Shown piece by piece: positions 46,696 to 58,732 of a stretch of 60,000 nucleotides of DNA (positions are counted from its first letter, which is position 1; every line of letters begins with the position of its first letter). The DNA lies in contig NC_134032.1 in the NCBI RefSeq assembly GCF_964204645.1, positions 5,577,175-5,637,174 of the forward strand, given 5' to 3'. Position numbers and translations under genes: made by a program. The DNA is from Tubulanus polymorphus. Its lineage: Eukaryota; Nemertea; Palaeonemertea; Tubulaniformes; Tubulanidae. The notes beneath the pieces were generated by a model that was not told the origin of the DNA, did no database searches, and saw only the letters and a program-made list of their open reading frames with translations.

Positions 46696-46784
46696 TCGTT
46701 TAGCTTTCTTATGATTTGATTGTTCTGCTTTTCCGTGAAATAAATATAGAATTGAATTGAATTGGCGTATTTGCGTTGGTCTTC

Positions 46785-47420
46785 TTAACGATCACGTGAT
46801 CACGCCCGCCGCGCGCCGCGGTGAAGAAGACGCGACCTCCATTTTACTGAAGATCGCGCTCGACGCGATCTTCGCAACCGAATTCAATGCGCGTCCGTGT
46901 AACCGCCAAAAAGAACGGTGTCACTCCATAACGCCCCGAATTCGGCATTCATACCTTTGTAATGAGTTGACACCAGTATCAGCACTGCGACGCGTAATTT
47001 AGAAAAGTTTTTTGTTTTTCAGCCGTCGATTGGAATTTTCGGTTACTAAAAACCGGAAGTGACGAGTATCGGTGCGCGTAGCTCTCGAGGACAAAGAGCG
47101 CGCACCAGAACAATTCAGTCGCCGAACAAACTTAAACCTAGGTACTGTAGTCTCGAAACACTAAACCGGGCATCTATCTTAACAGTCTAATAAGCATTTT
47201 ACCCGTTGAAATTTATCTTCCCTTTCCGAACATTGAGAATTCTTTCCGTCCCGGTTAAAGTGTTCGCTATAGGCTAGATGAATTGAAGAATAATTCAATA
47301 AATCCGAATTTAATTGTAGTAGAAAGCTTGTTCCGCGGCGTAAGTCGTCTTACTATTATAGCTAAATCCTCGGCTTTCGAGCTGAATTGAATTAGAAAGC
47401 CTATTTTCACATTTTCGGTG
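46785..47420 (+). promoter_or_regulatory. CpG-rich putative promoter / 5' leader of gene B
   Basis: The region is distinctly richer in CpG than its surroundings. It has the palindrome GATCACGTGATC (46790-46801), a 10-bp-arm palindrome GAAGATCGCG...CGCGATCTTC (46849-46873), and an ETS-type CCGGAAGTGACG at about 47053. A consensus donor TTTTCG/gtgagt lies near 47416, which could end a non-coding first exon. The start site is not determined. Confidence 0.5.
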
Positions 47421-47877
47421 AGTTGATAAGGTTTGATTTATTGAGTATGAATATTCTATTTGAGATTAAGAACATGTTAACGTATTCAACCGAAATTTTT
47501 TTGAAATTAACTGGCTCCGGCTTGTGTAGGTAGGCGAGGTAGGGAGGAGGGTTTTCAATAGTATAGTTAAGTTAATATTAGTTAGACCTCAGTCTCATCA
47601 TCGTTTAGTGCAGTGAGTGGTAAGCTTTTCATTATCGGATGGGCTTATACCAACGTTAGGTATGACAAGGGCCAAAACACGGTTGAAAAAAAGTAACACT
47701 TCAAAAATATACTTTCTATTCACTTCAGTCCACAATTAATGGCTTTATTCACAAACTAACACGGTACCTTTCTTTCGTAAATTCAATTTTTTAGGCCTAT
47801 GACATGTTTCGAACGATTAATCAACATTATTTTGAGAAATTAATTAATTTCTCCACAAATTCCGCCATTTCTGTGTA

Positions 47878-48274
47878 CACTGTGGCTACTCGTACGGATT
47901 ACTCTGCCCGGAGGCTATTTGTACGGAACTAGGATCCAATACGCCAATAACTATCGCTGATTGGCTGATTAACGCCGCGCATGCGTACAGAGGTGCGCGA
48001 CTTAGAAAATTCAAGGAAAGTGTGGAGAATATTGTTAGAGAAGAATAGAGCGAAACTCGAACCCGGGCCAGTGGCAGTAAATTATTACTAGCGCAGCATC
48101 ATAGGCTACCACTAGACCACCGAGCTCGCTGACAGTCGGCCGAATGTTTTAACTACATATAGCCTCACCTTACCCTAACCCTATACCTTCCCGTACGAAC
48201 CAGAGTAATCCATACGGGTGCGTACGAATTAGCTACGGAATTATTCGTACGTGTCCGTACGAGTAGCCACTTCG
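47878..48274. mobile_element. TIR element carrying a tRNA-like sequence
   Basis: The ends contain GTGGCTACTCGTACGGA and its inverted copy. TTCTGTGTA flanks both sides (47869-47877, 48275-48283). On the minus strand 48130-48055 holds tRNA-like text: ggtctagtggtagcc (A-box-like) and cccgggttcgagtttcgc (B-box-like). Confidence 0.72.
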
Positions 48275-48560
48275 TTCTGTGTATTGCATATATGTGGCAT
48301 GTTAGACAAGGTGACCTACAAGGATTTATATAAAACTTCCAAAACGAAACGACAATTTGTATTTTTTAAGGTTTTTCAATATTTATTTCAAATCTTCGTG
48401 TTTTCCATAATAAATAATGAAATAATAAATTCCGGTTGAAGAAAAATATGAATTTGTGTTGACTTATTAATTTTTTCAATTTCGTCGTTTCGTTTCGTTA
48501 GTTTGTGTTGTTGTCCTGGCCTCAGTCCACAGGTGCCAGCACCCTCCACAAGTTTTCAAA

Positions 48561-48632
48561 ATGGCCACCGTTTACTCGACGGAAAATTACTCTCACTTTA
48601 TGGCCGATCTGCACATGGATGAAGATCCTCAG
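48561..48632 (+). CDS. Putative alternative first coding exon of gene B
   Basis: A 24-codon exon, MATVYSTENYSHFMADLHMD then EDPQ, between acceptor cagtccacag (48531) and donor CCTCAG/gtgagg, phase 0. ATG context is strong (A at -3, G at +4). It cannot join 51636 without an early stop, nor 57079 by phase. It fits 58047 (phase 0), giving an alternative amino terminus that skips exon 2. It could equally be an upstream reading frame or part of another gene. Confidence 0.45.
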
Positions 48633-48912
48633 GTGAGGTGTTATAGGTATCAAACAAACTATGAATCTATTGTGCGTTGATTACAACAAAAATTAGACGG
48701 ATATCTTGAGAGACAATGAAATGACAGGCAAATTACTTGTCAGTCAAATTGGCTTGTTTCAAGATCGGATATTTTCACAAACCACATTCAGGAATGGGAA
48801 GGTCATTTTTGCAGGCAATTTTTGTCTTTTGGCCCTTGTCATCCTTAACGTTGGTATAAGCCCATCCGATGATAAAAAGCTTACCACCAACGATTAGGTA
48901 ACTAACTATTCT

Positions 48913-51172
48913 CAGCCGTAATAATAGTCTTCATTAGGAAGTGAACTAAATGTCATAAGGTCAAATGGTGACCAAATGATCAATTTCTTCGTTAACTCTT
49001 TGCCTGCCAGGTCTATTTTTCAGGAAATGCTGCACTTTGCCAGGATTTCCGTGTTTTTCAGAGATTCATAAAACAAAAACTAAAAGAGATATCATCATCA
49101 AATTTGTTTAATTTTGTTCATCTGGTCTTACTTTTTCATGTAAAATAAGCAGCATTTCTTCTAAAAGTGATAAAATCTGCAGCAATCACTAGTGCTGAGG
49201 GGGTATTTTGCATAAAATATGCCCATTCATGCGTGTTCATCCCCCATTTCAATAGATTACGTCACTAACGCATTGCATTGAATGACTGATGATAGTTTGT
49301 TTTAGTAGTAAAGGCTAGATAGGCTTAGGTAAACGAACTGGTGTTGTGCGATGAATTCGCCATCTATCGTTAAAGTTAAGAAACAAGTCAACCGTACCAG
49401 TACGTTTTTGGCAGGCAATGAGTTAAGTAACAATTGAAAGTAGAAAAGAAAAGTTGTATATCTTTGGAAATTGTCATCCGATTTCAATCAAACTTTGGGA
49501 AAATTCAGAATAATAGTTTCCCTATTGATTATAAAACTTAAACTTATTACTAATTAAGCCAATTAAGGGTAATTAGCTTAATTAATTGGCTCACTGCCAG
49601 ATCCAGGCATTTATCAGCTAAAACAGAGGATAAATGTTTACTAATTTGTGTTACCACTTTACACGGTTAAATGTATTTGACCACAATTATTCGCAAACAT
49701 CGCAACATATAAAAATTGGTTGCCATGGTAACCACTATATCAACCATTCATCATTGGGATCAAAATGGTTGTAGGCGCTCGGAAAGTATTTCAAACCCAA
49801 AGATGCATCATGATTGGTATCAAACTGACCGTATTTACCCCAACTTCCTCTATTTGATCAGGATTCATGCATTCAGCAGTTGATTGGTAAGAAAATATTA
49901 GTGATCAAGTAAGAACTTGAATTTGAAATTTAGGCCATGTCGCGTTAGGCCTAAAGGATCCTCGTAGCTTAAGAAGATCCAGAAAGAACCTATATGGAAT
50001 ATAAAGTACTTGAAGAAGGACCTATTACTTGAAACTTTTGTCTTTTGCAGGTGACTCTAAAGAACTATGATGAGGTTAAATAAGCCCACCCATCTTGAAA
50101 GAATCATAATGCAAAATGAAGGCCAAGTCCTAAAAGCTTAACTCTAACTGAACTGGAGTTATTTAAACTGCAACCTTCTTATCAAAATAACCTTCAATAT
50201 AGATAAGTTAATGGAATTGTGGATTGAGAATTTGATCCTCGTAGCTTAAGAAGATCCAGAAAGAACCTTTATGGTATATAAAGTACTTGAAGAAGGACCT
50301 ATTACTTGAAACTTTTATCTTTTGTATTTTATTGCTCATATCAAATTCTCGATCCACAATGCCATTAACTTATCTATATGGAAGCTTATTTAGATAAGAA
50401 GGTTGCAGTTCAAAAAACTCCATTTCAGTTAAGCTTTTAGGACTTGGCCTGTACATTTTGCATAATGATTCTTTCAAGTTGGGGTCGGCTTATTTAACTT
50501 CATCATAGTGTTTAGAGTCACCCGCAAAAGAAAAAAGTTTCAATTAATAGATCCTTCTTCAAGTACTTCATATACCACAAAGGTTGAAATTCAAGAATTC
50601 TTACTTAATCACTAATATTTTCTTGCCAATCATCTGAATGCAAGAATCCTGATTAAATAAAGGAAGCTGGGGTAAATACGGTCAGTTTGACACCAATCAT
50701 GATGCGTTATTGGGTTTGAAATACTCTCCGAGCGCCGGCAACCATTTTGATCCCAAGAATCAATTGTTTGCTATATTGGTTACCATGGCAACCAATTTTT
50801 ATGTGTTGCGGTGTAGGCGGTATATTATGGTTGGATGTATTTATCCCTGTAAAGTTGTAACTCAAATTAGTTAACATTTATCCTCTGCTTTTGGCTGATA
50901 AATACCTGGATCTGGCAATGAGTCAATTAATTAAGCTAATCACCCTTAATTGGCTTAATTAATAATTAGTTTCATTTTTATAATCAATAGGGAATTATTA
51001 TTCTGAATTTTCCAAAAGTTTGATTTAAATCGGATGACAATTTCCAGAGATATACAAGTTTCTTTCCTACTTTCAATTGTTTCTTAACTAAGAAATTGAT
51101 CATTTTGGTCACCATTTGACCTTATGACCTTTAGTTCATTCCTAAATGAAGACTCTATGGCTGAGAAGTGCG
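48913..51172. repeat. 2.26-kb foldback (giant inverted repeat)
   Basis: The left arm (48913 to about 50236, minus the 427-bp insert) and right arm (about 50336 to 51172) are inverted copies throughout. Examples are ggtcaaatggtgacca at 48960 against its complement near 51110, and ggttgccatggtaacca near 49720 against 50775. The roughly 100-base loop is itself a direct copy of 49960-50050 (tcctcgtagcttaagaagat). No coding. Confidence 0.92.
48996..49422. mobile_element. piggyBac-type MITE in the left foldback arm
   Basis: The ends CTCTTTGCCTGCCA and, reversed, CTCATTGCCTGCCA are flanked by TTAA (48992-48995, 49423-49426). The right arm at about 51085 has a single TTAA in the same context (cttagttaagaaacaattg), the empty site. 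Confidence 0.92.
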
Positions 51173-51635
51173 ATTTTCAGCCGACAAATTCCTTCATAAC
51201 TTTTGAACGGCTTGACCGATTTTAGTTCTGTAAATTGCTATGATCTTATATTAAACCCTTCTTTTATTTAGGCCTTTTAAATTATTTCTATAGTGTTTGG
51301 AAAATTTTCACTTGAAAACCCTTCTAAGGTGCGTGACATTATTTCAAGGAAAGTGTGGAGAATAGAGTTAGAAAAAGGAGCAAAGCGCGGGATTCGGCAT
51401 AGCAGGGACTAAACCTCACCCTAACCTTATCGAAACCCTAAAGGCAGTCGCGGGTACATTTCTGTGCGGTTCTGACATGACACAGTTTTGAAATACAGAC
51501 ATGTTAGACATTCGAGTTCATATTACTACACCGTTGTGGTCGTTTACTTTGGGTCCGCCGCATTCCGGACAACGCCTGCGCAATCAGCCAATTTCTCGAA
51601 CTAAAACGAAACAAACTTGATATTTTGTCTTTTAG

Positions 51636-51720
51636 ACCTGTGCATAAAATGTCAGTTTGATAAAGATAACAAGGAAGAGTTTGAGGATCATGACTTCAGC
51701 CTCTGAGTCGGTCGTCTTTG
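51636..51720 (+). CDS. Gene B exon with start codon
   Basis: The acceptor tttgtcttttag precedes 51636. The ATG at 51690 (A at -3, in-frame stops upstream) opens MTSASESVVF and one base, ending TTTG/gtaagt, phase 1. This joins exactly to 57079 (phase 1). The 54 bases before the ATG are leader. Coding exons of other elements lie in the intron that follows. The alternative is that this exon leads the transposase-like gene at 52458, since an acceptor exists at 52436. Confidence 0.65.
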
Positions 51721-52435
51721 GTAAGTTCTTATAGTTTTGAATTTCTTGAAATGATGAAGGCACTTATTGCCATTTTTGTCAAGTTATGGGACCTTATATT
51801 TTGGTGCAGCTGAAAAGAAGCAATATTTTTCAGATTTACGGTATGTCTAATTTGAATGAATATATATTAGAATTTCAAATAGCCTACGACAGATTTCACA
51901 GTAAATGCCCCCACCCTTGGTCAATATTTCTTAGCCAATATAATTCCTTTGATATAGGGTAAATGGTAGGTATCTTTTTATTTTTCAGCGTGGATATATT
52001 AAATCTGATAAAAAAATTAATTTTTAAACCCAACAAGCAGTTGTTGCCTATTTTCTTTTAATAAAAGTTTTTCGAACGTATCGATGTTTGACCAAGATTA
52101 TTTACCGTTCCGTGTGCAGTCACTTTGAATGGTATTGATAGCGGTTGAATGCAGTCAGTAACTTAAACATCTACATACACCATATTGTACACCTTGTAAA
52201 CAATAACATTTCATTCAGAAAATGGTGCACGACCCTCAACCAAAAATATTCTAGGCAATTCTAAATAAGAATGAGGAATGAGACTTTATGGTCTTGAACT
52301 CTATCGTCGATTAACGATGTTTAACCTTTAGTAGTTACGACGCACTCTGTATGACCAAAAAAATTACGAACGTTAGATATTTTACCAAAGTAAAAAATAC
52401 TAGTATTTTACGAGATATACTTTCCTGGTTTCAGT

Positions 52436-55043
52436 TTCGTTTTGTCACTTAAGCAAAATGCTGAAGGGCAGCAATAGTTCCTACATGAAAACTTATAGGG
52501 AAAAATTAAAACAATCCCAGCCAGAAAAATATGCGCAATATCTAGAGCAGCAAAAGATTGCGGCAAAAGACAGACGCGATAAATTAAAGGCGGAACTACA
52601 AAAAAAACGGCCATCAAAAGACTCATTGCTAAAAAAAGAAAGGGACCTAGCTGCCGCCAGGGAGCGAAATAGAAAGTCTAGAGAAAAAAAAACTAGCCAG
52701 TGCTGCCTCTCAAGCACCTGCGGGCAGGTTTCTGATAATAAAACTGACACCAAAAGAAAAAAACAAACAAATGTGACCCGGTCAGCAGTCAGTCGGCGCA
52801 GAAAAAGTGTCGTAGAAACAAAAAAGAGCGTCGGCGCTATCATGCAAAAAAACAATTGTATGATGTAATTCAAACATCAAAAGCCAGTCCCGACACTCAC
52901 GCGTAAAAGAAGAGAAATCATAAAATCATTATACACGAAAATGGTCGACCGAGAAATTCCCATACATCGGGCTAAAGTAAAGAAAGTCTATAGCAGTGCC
53001 GCATTACGATATATCGCTAGAATTAAATCCAGTTACCGCTACTTGGCTCGTGTTTATAAAATCGATCGGAAAACTATAAGCCGCGCAGTGAAGCGCGGTG
53101 GAATGCGCAATAGACGATCTGATGCGTTGAGCGCGATAAATATCGACAAGGTTAAATCGTTCTATCATCGGGGGGGGGACATCTCTCGTGTTCTTCCATC
53201 GAAGCGATATGCGAACAAACATGGTCCCGGATATTCAATGCAAGTATCAATCTTGGCGGCCTTTCAAATATTCCATAAGGAAAATCCTGACGTTAAAATC
53301 GGCCTAACAAAATTCACTTTGCTACATCCTAAGAATGTTCGAAAACTAAACACCACATTAGAAACGTGTGAATGTGAGTACTGCCAGAACGTCAGATACA
53401 AGTTGCGCGCGTTATCGATCCATGGAGTCCGCTATACCGATGAAAATAAATTCATTGACGCGTTACTTTGCGAGAAATCAGATGGTGCACGTTTTCATTT
53501 ACCCCCCTGTATTAAAAAAATATGTGACAAATGTGGCTATCATTCTAAAACCATCCAAAATTTATGTGAATCCATCCTCGGAAATACAATATTAACATGG
53601 AACCACTGGGAAAAAAAACATGATCCCACTAACATTACCGCCCCACCAAAGAACGTCCTTTTGTGTAAACAATCAACCCTGAATGAGATTATATCAGAAT
53701 TTACACTAGACATATCAAACTGCGGTGGTGTTAGCTTTGTGCGGCACAATTTTACTGCCCGTTGGCAATGGTTTCAATACCGCTCCCTCAAAGATAAACT
53801 ACCCAAAACAATGGCCATAGCCATTTCTGATTTCGCAAAGAACCGAGAGATTAAATATCAGAACGAAATAAAATCTGCATTCTTCGGCAAAGCCCAAATA
53901 ACCATCCATCCGACAATCTTTTTCTACAAATCTCAATATGAACCCGATCGTCTTATCAGACATGCAGTTGTAGTCGTGAGTGATGACCGCCACCACGATT
54001 ACCACGCAGTTAACTCGTTCCTGAACGAATCGTACGATGAATTCGAAAATCAGGGCATCAAAGATTTGGTAGCCTTTTCTGATGGCTGTAGTTCACAGTA
54101 CAAAGGAAAGGGAATGTTTGCTAATTTGTCCCTATCCCCTCTCTCGATCCAGAGACACTACTTTGGGTCCGAACACGAAAAGGGTGAGGGAGACGGAGAG
54201 ATAGGGACAATCAACCGATGCGTCGATCGTGCCATCGCAGCAGGCATGGTTATAACTGATGCCCATTCATTTTTCAATTACTGCCGAGACAATCTTACAT
54301 CAGACCACCCCCTATCTAAAAGAACATTCGTGTACATAAGTAAAAACACCATCAACAGAAACAGACCGGAAACACACATTAAGACACTTTAGGGGTGCAG
54401 GCGTCGCCACGCCTTTTACAAACACACACACCCATATCAGTTAGTAGTAAGGAACTTTAGCTACTTCTGTGACGTTTGCTTAGACTACCCGTTGAATGAC
54501 AATGCCACGGCGCCATCAAAATGCAAAAACGAGGCTTATGTTGGGCCATTGAAAATAGAACCGTTACGGCTCGAAGACCCCTCAATGATGATCGATGAAG
54601 AACGAAGAGAGGAACCCGAAACTGTTGTTCTTCATGTTACAGTCCCTCTGTCGGCTGACGTCGAGGATCAGTCTGATCTTAATTATAAGGCAAGTCCAAC
54701 AACACGACAAAATAAAACAACGCTTTCGTGAAAAGTTGTATAAAATTCATTTTTATTGCTGAACTTACCTTCTTATTTTTTCGGTCAGGTTGGTGAATAC
54801 CATGCGGTTTTTTATGACCGCCGATTTTACATCGGTCGGATCGAGAAGATGGAAGGTGAAAACGTGACACTCACCATCCTGTACAGGACAGGCAATAGAT
54901 TTGAATGGCCGCGCCGCCCAGATATTGAAAGTGTACCAAAAGCCCTGCTTTTTTACAGGCCAGTAAAAATAAATGGCCATGGGCCATTTACTATTGAGAA
55001 CTTGAAAGAAATCGACGAGCAATACAAGCAGCTGGGTGACTGA
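52436..55043 (+). pseudogene. Degraded transposase-like gene with a GC-AG intron
   Basis: Acceptor tttcag at 52435; ATG 52458. The first frame (52458-52868) is a lysine/arginine-rich, helical start (SYMKTYREKLKQ). Two frame changes at about 52830 and 52910 lead to 52941-54392, which has a helix-turn-helix-like YLARVYKIDRKTISRAV, Cys pairs (CECEYC), and the signature FSDGCSSQYKGKG with HYFGSEHEKGEGDGEIG. One in-frame TAG (54390) is followed in the same frame by a Cys motif (FSYFCDVC). A 99-base intron begins AAG/gcaagt (54690) and ends cggtcag (54788). The last exon (VGEYHAVFYDRRFYIGRIEK, FEWPRRPDIESV) ends at TGA 55041. The signature resembles a widespread, poorly named family of transposon-derived animal proteins. 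Confidence 0.72.
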
Positions 55044-57078
55044 GACGACACGTTGAACGTTGAAATAATCAAATTGAATGAACATGTCAAATATTATGTA
55101 GTTTTGTTTTAGATATAAAACAATGAATGTTTTTTTGAAAATAAATTTGTTGGCAGTTCAGAAATGTTGACTCTGATGATATTCTGACGTGAACATTTAT
55201 CAAGTGCGTGCCGACGCATGCATGCATTGAAATATCGGCGCGCGCGCGTTCAACATTCCTAGAATTTGCGCGGGAACTGGCATACCGGCGCAAAAATCAA
55301 TGAGTCATATACATTTTATATATTTAACTAGCGCGCTGATATTTCAATGCTTGTATAGTATTCCTAGAATCTACACTGGAACGCTGCGTGAAAATCAATA
55401 AGTGAGTCATCAGGTTTCTCAATGTGTTGCTACCTGCAGTGTTACGACCGTGTCGTTATCGTGGCATCTACTCGCTGTAGTATAAAACGTAATAATATAA
55501 ACAACAAGCCTATACTTGTGCTGCCAACAAGGATAAACTCATAAACCATCATGGATCTCACTATTGACTCAATTACGTGCATTTTTAATTACGTGCATTT
55601 TTACGAACGTATCTCCAACACTAAGGATACGTTCTTATAGATTTGGTCAATAAATACGTTCGTAAATCTAACTTTGAAACGGTGGGTATTGATCATCTTG
55701 GGTGACTGGAATGAACCATCCCCTTTCATGGCTTCTTTGTGATCTCAGTTAATAGAAAATCACTGCATTAGATACCCAAGATTGATAAAATTCCAACGAA
55801 AAAATTAATTTCCGCTGATTTTTAAGTCTTCACAAAAGTGAAATTGATAGGCTTTTTTCGGAAAAAATTATCAAAATGTCAATCAATTGTTTTGTTTTTA
55901 TGCAATTATGACACAAATACTTCAAATAAATTGTATATTTTATTATCTTAATTGCAAACAATAAAGTGTACAAGTATGTCAAACATGTATACCAGAAAAT
56001 CAAGGCTTGATAGGTGCACACCACTGACTGAGAAATTTTCATATTAAAGTGCAAAAACTATCTTTAGCTTACCATTTTCTGAAAAAACAAAGTCTATAAC
56101 ACATGTTATTCAAAAGAAAACATTATTATTTAAAAAATAAGTTTTTTACATCCCAAGTAGATTTTGGGTCTATTTACTGTGAAATCTGTCCTACGTGGGC
56201 CTATATCATATTATTATACATATATAATATTTATAGTATATTACATCGAGTATGTTGAGTTTCCTAATTCAACAACGTTGGTGCTACTTTATGAAATTGG
56301 ACAAATATTTAAGAAGAAAGTAGACTGGTTGCCGGTCTCTTGGACAGTCTAAGAGAGTCGAAATAGGGAATTTTTCTAGCGTTCAGATGCAAAGAGAAAT
56401 AAAACCCATAAGAAAAAAGATTTTTAGAAAGATAGGCCTAGTGAATTCTTCATCGCTATTGCACTTTTGCACCCCCTTTTCTATAAATGTTTATTTTTGC
56501 GTATTAATTGTCAGGGAGGTTTAGGGATTCAAAATCAGTAACTTTTGACCAAAAAGCTTACATTTTCTATTTTATAATTTCGCTATTTTGGGCCATGACA
56601 ATTGGAAGTTCGCAAAAACCAAGTTTTCAAACATAACCATTTCTTGAAATGACGTGTTAGGATGTAGGCTATTACTTAACTTAAATGTGTAGCTTGTGAT
56701 TTAAAGATGTTCTGATGAAGGCAAGTTAAAGCTATATCATCAGATGAAAACCATCGAAGACTTGCGAGACACTCCAAAGTGATCCAGACACACTTGAATC
56801 TTGGTCTTCAAACTGGCAATTCTCGTGAAGTGTGAACGCCTGAGGATCGGTAAATACCACCAGCCCCGTCAGCCAGTTGAGGGTCCAATGTTGGCCTTTC
56901 AGTCAGTTTTGAGCAGTTCTGAACTGTTACAAATGGGGTGGTAAATTTTTTCCTCGACCTCAGCTGCTCTACAGGAAAGGCAGGCTGAATCCTCCTTCAG
57001 GTTCCAATCTGTATAGGGAGTTTGGAAGTGTTGCAACCTGAGCCTGGTTTAAAGTTATGTGTTATTTATTTGATACAG
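55044..57078. other. Gene B intron 1, distal part
   Basis: AT-rich. Weak direct repeat of about 115 bp around 55225-55410 (attcctagaat, aaaatcaat-agt-catc). aattacgtgcattttt occurs twice in a row at 55572-55605. No gene seen. Confidence 0.45.
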
Positions 57079-57245
57079 AGTTAACGGATGACGTTCTTGG
57101 TGACTATGTACGAAACCGGTTAGAACTACTGGACGAGCTTGTCGCGCACGCACCTGACAATGACTGGTTCCGCTGGTGCGATAAGCGTCAGCTATTGGGC
57201 AGAACATGCAATGCCAACAAACAGAAAAAATCTGCGGGAACAATT
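57079..57245 (+). CDS. Gene B exon 2: non-finger amino-terminal domain
   Basis: Residues 11-66. The acceptor tttgatacag joins in phase 1 to ELTDDVLGDYVRNRLELLDE, then LVAHAPDNDWFRWCDKRQLL and KKSAGTI. The donor AATT/gtaagt is phase 0. It is acidic then basic and probably helical. I do not recognise the domain. Confidence 0.85.
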
Positions 57246-58046
57246 GTAAGTTTCCGAAAAAAACTAGATCGGTTTTAGATTAGATACTGACTGGGTACCC
57301 TCATTTAATTCAGGCCTAAAGATTACTCCAAATATTTGGGACGAGTGGGCTGAATCTTACGTACCAATTCAGTAATGATTTAACCCTTTACCGCGGCATA
57401 TTCTGAGGCATATTTCACCCTATCCAATTGGGTGTGTTCTAGACCCCATATCTCCTATTTATTATAACAAAGACATTGTTATGGTATGAGTAAACTTAGT
57501 AGATCATTTATTGTAAATAAAAATGAATAAAAAATGATCAAAACATCCAAACTCACTGTTTTCTTTCGTATTTAACACATCGAATTCCGGGGCGACCCCT
57601 ACCTAGCCACTGAGTGGGGGTGGGAAAAAAATCAGGGTGATTTGGCCTGATATCAGGGAATTCATGAACTGAATCTGTTTCTATTTTGTTCCCTGACAGT
57701 TGGCTATCATTACCTGTCCGCAAATACTTCAATACCGCTAACTGAGTCAGTCTGAATAAAGCCTTTTGTTTCGTTGATATTGTATTGACTGGCGGCCATT
57801 GTTCATTCACAAAGTTCCACTTCAAACGGTATTTCGTTGCTATTTTCTAAAGTAAAATCCGTTTTTCTTTACAAACCCGGAAATGTTTACTTATTTACCA
57901 TGTAATGGCTATATCAGATACGACTGGCTAAGTCGTGAAATTATATCATTCATGCTGGCTATGACTCCTAAATCCACTTTAGATTTTCATCACTCCAATT
58001 ATCTGGATTGATTTTCTCTGATAATTTTTTTCTTGCATTTTTCCAG
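57246..58046. other. Gene B intron 2
   Basis: Unassigned AT-rich intron. An 90-codon minus-strand frame (57553-57825) has no motif. ttaaccctttacc near 57382 resembles a piggyBac-type end, but no partner was found. Confidence 0.4.
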
Positions 58047-58155
58047 ACGGAAGAGAAATATTTCAATATTCTACGCTCAGACGCACAGGAGACTCTAGCA
58101 GCTGAGGCTCCTGTGGAGGAAATAGTTAAAACTACGATTCAGAATCTAGTGAAAG
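58047..58155 (+). CDS. Gene B exon 3: acidic helical segment
   Basis: Residues 67-102. The acceptor gcatttttccag joins in phase 0: TEEKYFNILRSDAQETLAAE, then APVEEIVKTTIQNLVK. The donor AAAG/gtatgt leaves phase 1. Likely helical linker; no named domain. Confidence 0.88.
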
Positions 58156-58732
58156 GTATGTGCGCGAAAAATGTTTGCTATTCAGAGAATTTGGAATACT
58201 TACTTAATATTATTCACTGCACTTATCCGCAAATAAAAAGTAGTTAAATCCCCCATAGACGTCATCAAGTTACCTACTAGTGATTTCATCTAAAGACACG
58301 TCTTGAATAGCTAGATCATACACAATTCCAGAGTACGTATGGCCACTCATTAATCCCCCGATAACATCGTGAAATTATGTGCTAGTGACTTGATCTATAG
58401 ATATTTCAAGAAGAGATGGCTGCCTCCATAAATCCCACTATGACATAATTGGGTTATAGTTCCTTCGAGAAAAGATGTCTGCCTCCATGATTCCCCCTAT
58501 GACTACCCTGAATGTAGTTTAATGTGTGCAGACAATGATTTTGAGAATCTTATGTTCATCATGAAGGTTTCAATAGTTTGAAAAGCAAGTTAAAACAACA
58601 CGGCACATTGAAAATTATTTGGTTGAAATCTTTTCGAGTATTAAAAAAAGCTCTTCCAAATCGGCACGAATCGATTGAAGAAAAACCAAAATTCCATCAT
58701 TTACACAACGTGTTGTTTTTTCTTGGTTGCAG
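58156..58732. repeat. Gene B intron 3 with a diverged short repeat
   Basis: The theme atccccc-atgac-tca followed by gatggctgcctcca recurs three or four times between 58245 and 58500, with a relative near 35595. Otherwise unassigned. Confidence 0.5.

Noticed and set aside
51636-51705. Reading CIKCQFDKDNKEEFEDHDFS as a coding exon of gene B
   Set aside because: It meets TGA before the donor; the frame starting at ATG 51690 fits both the donor and exon 2, so the text is probably leader sequence.
57382-57395. piggyBac-like end (ttaaccctttacc)
   Set aside because: No matching inverted end with TTAA was found downstream.
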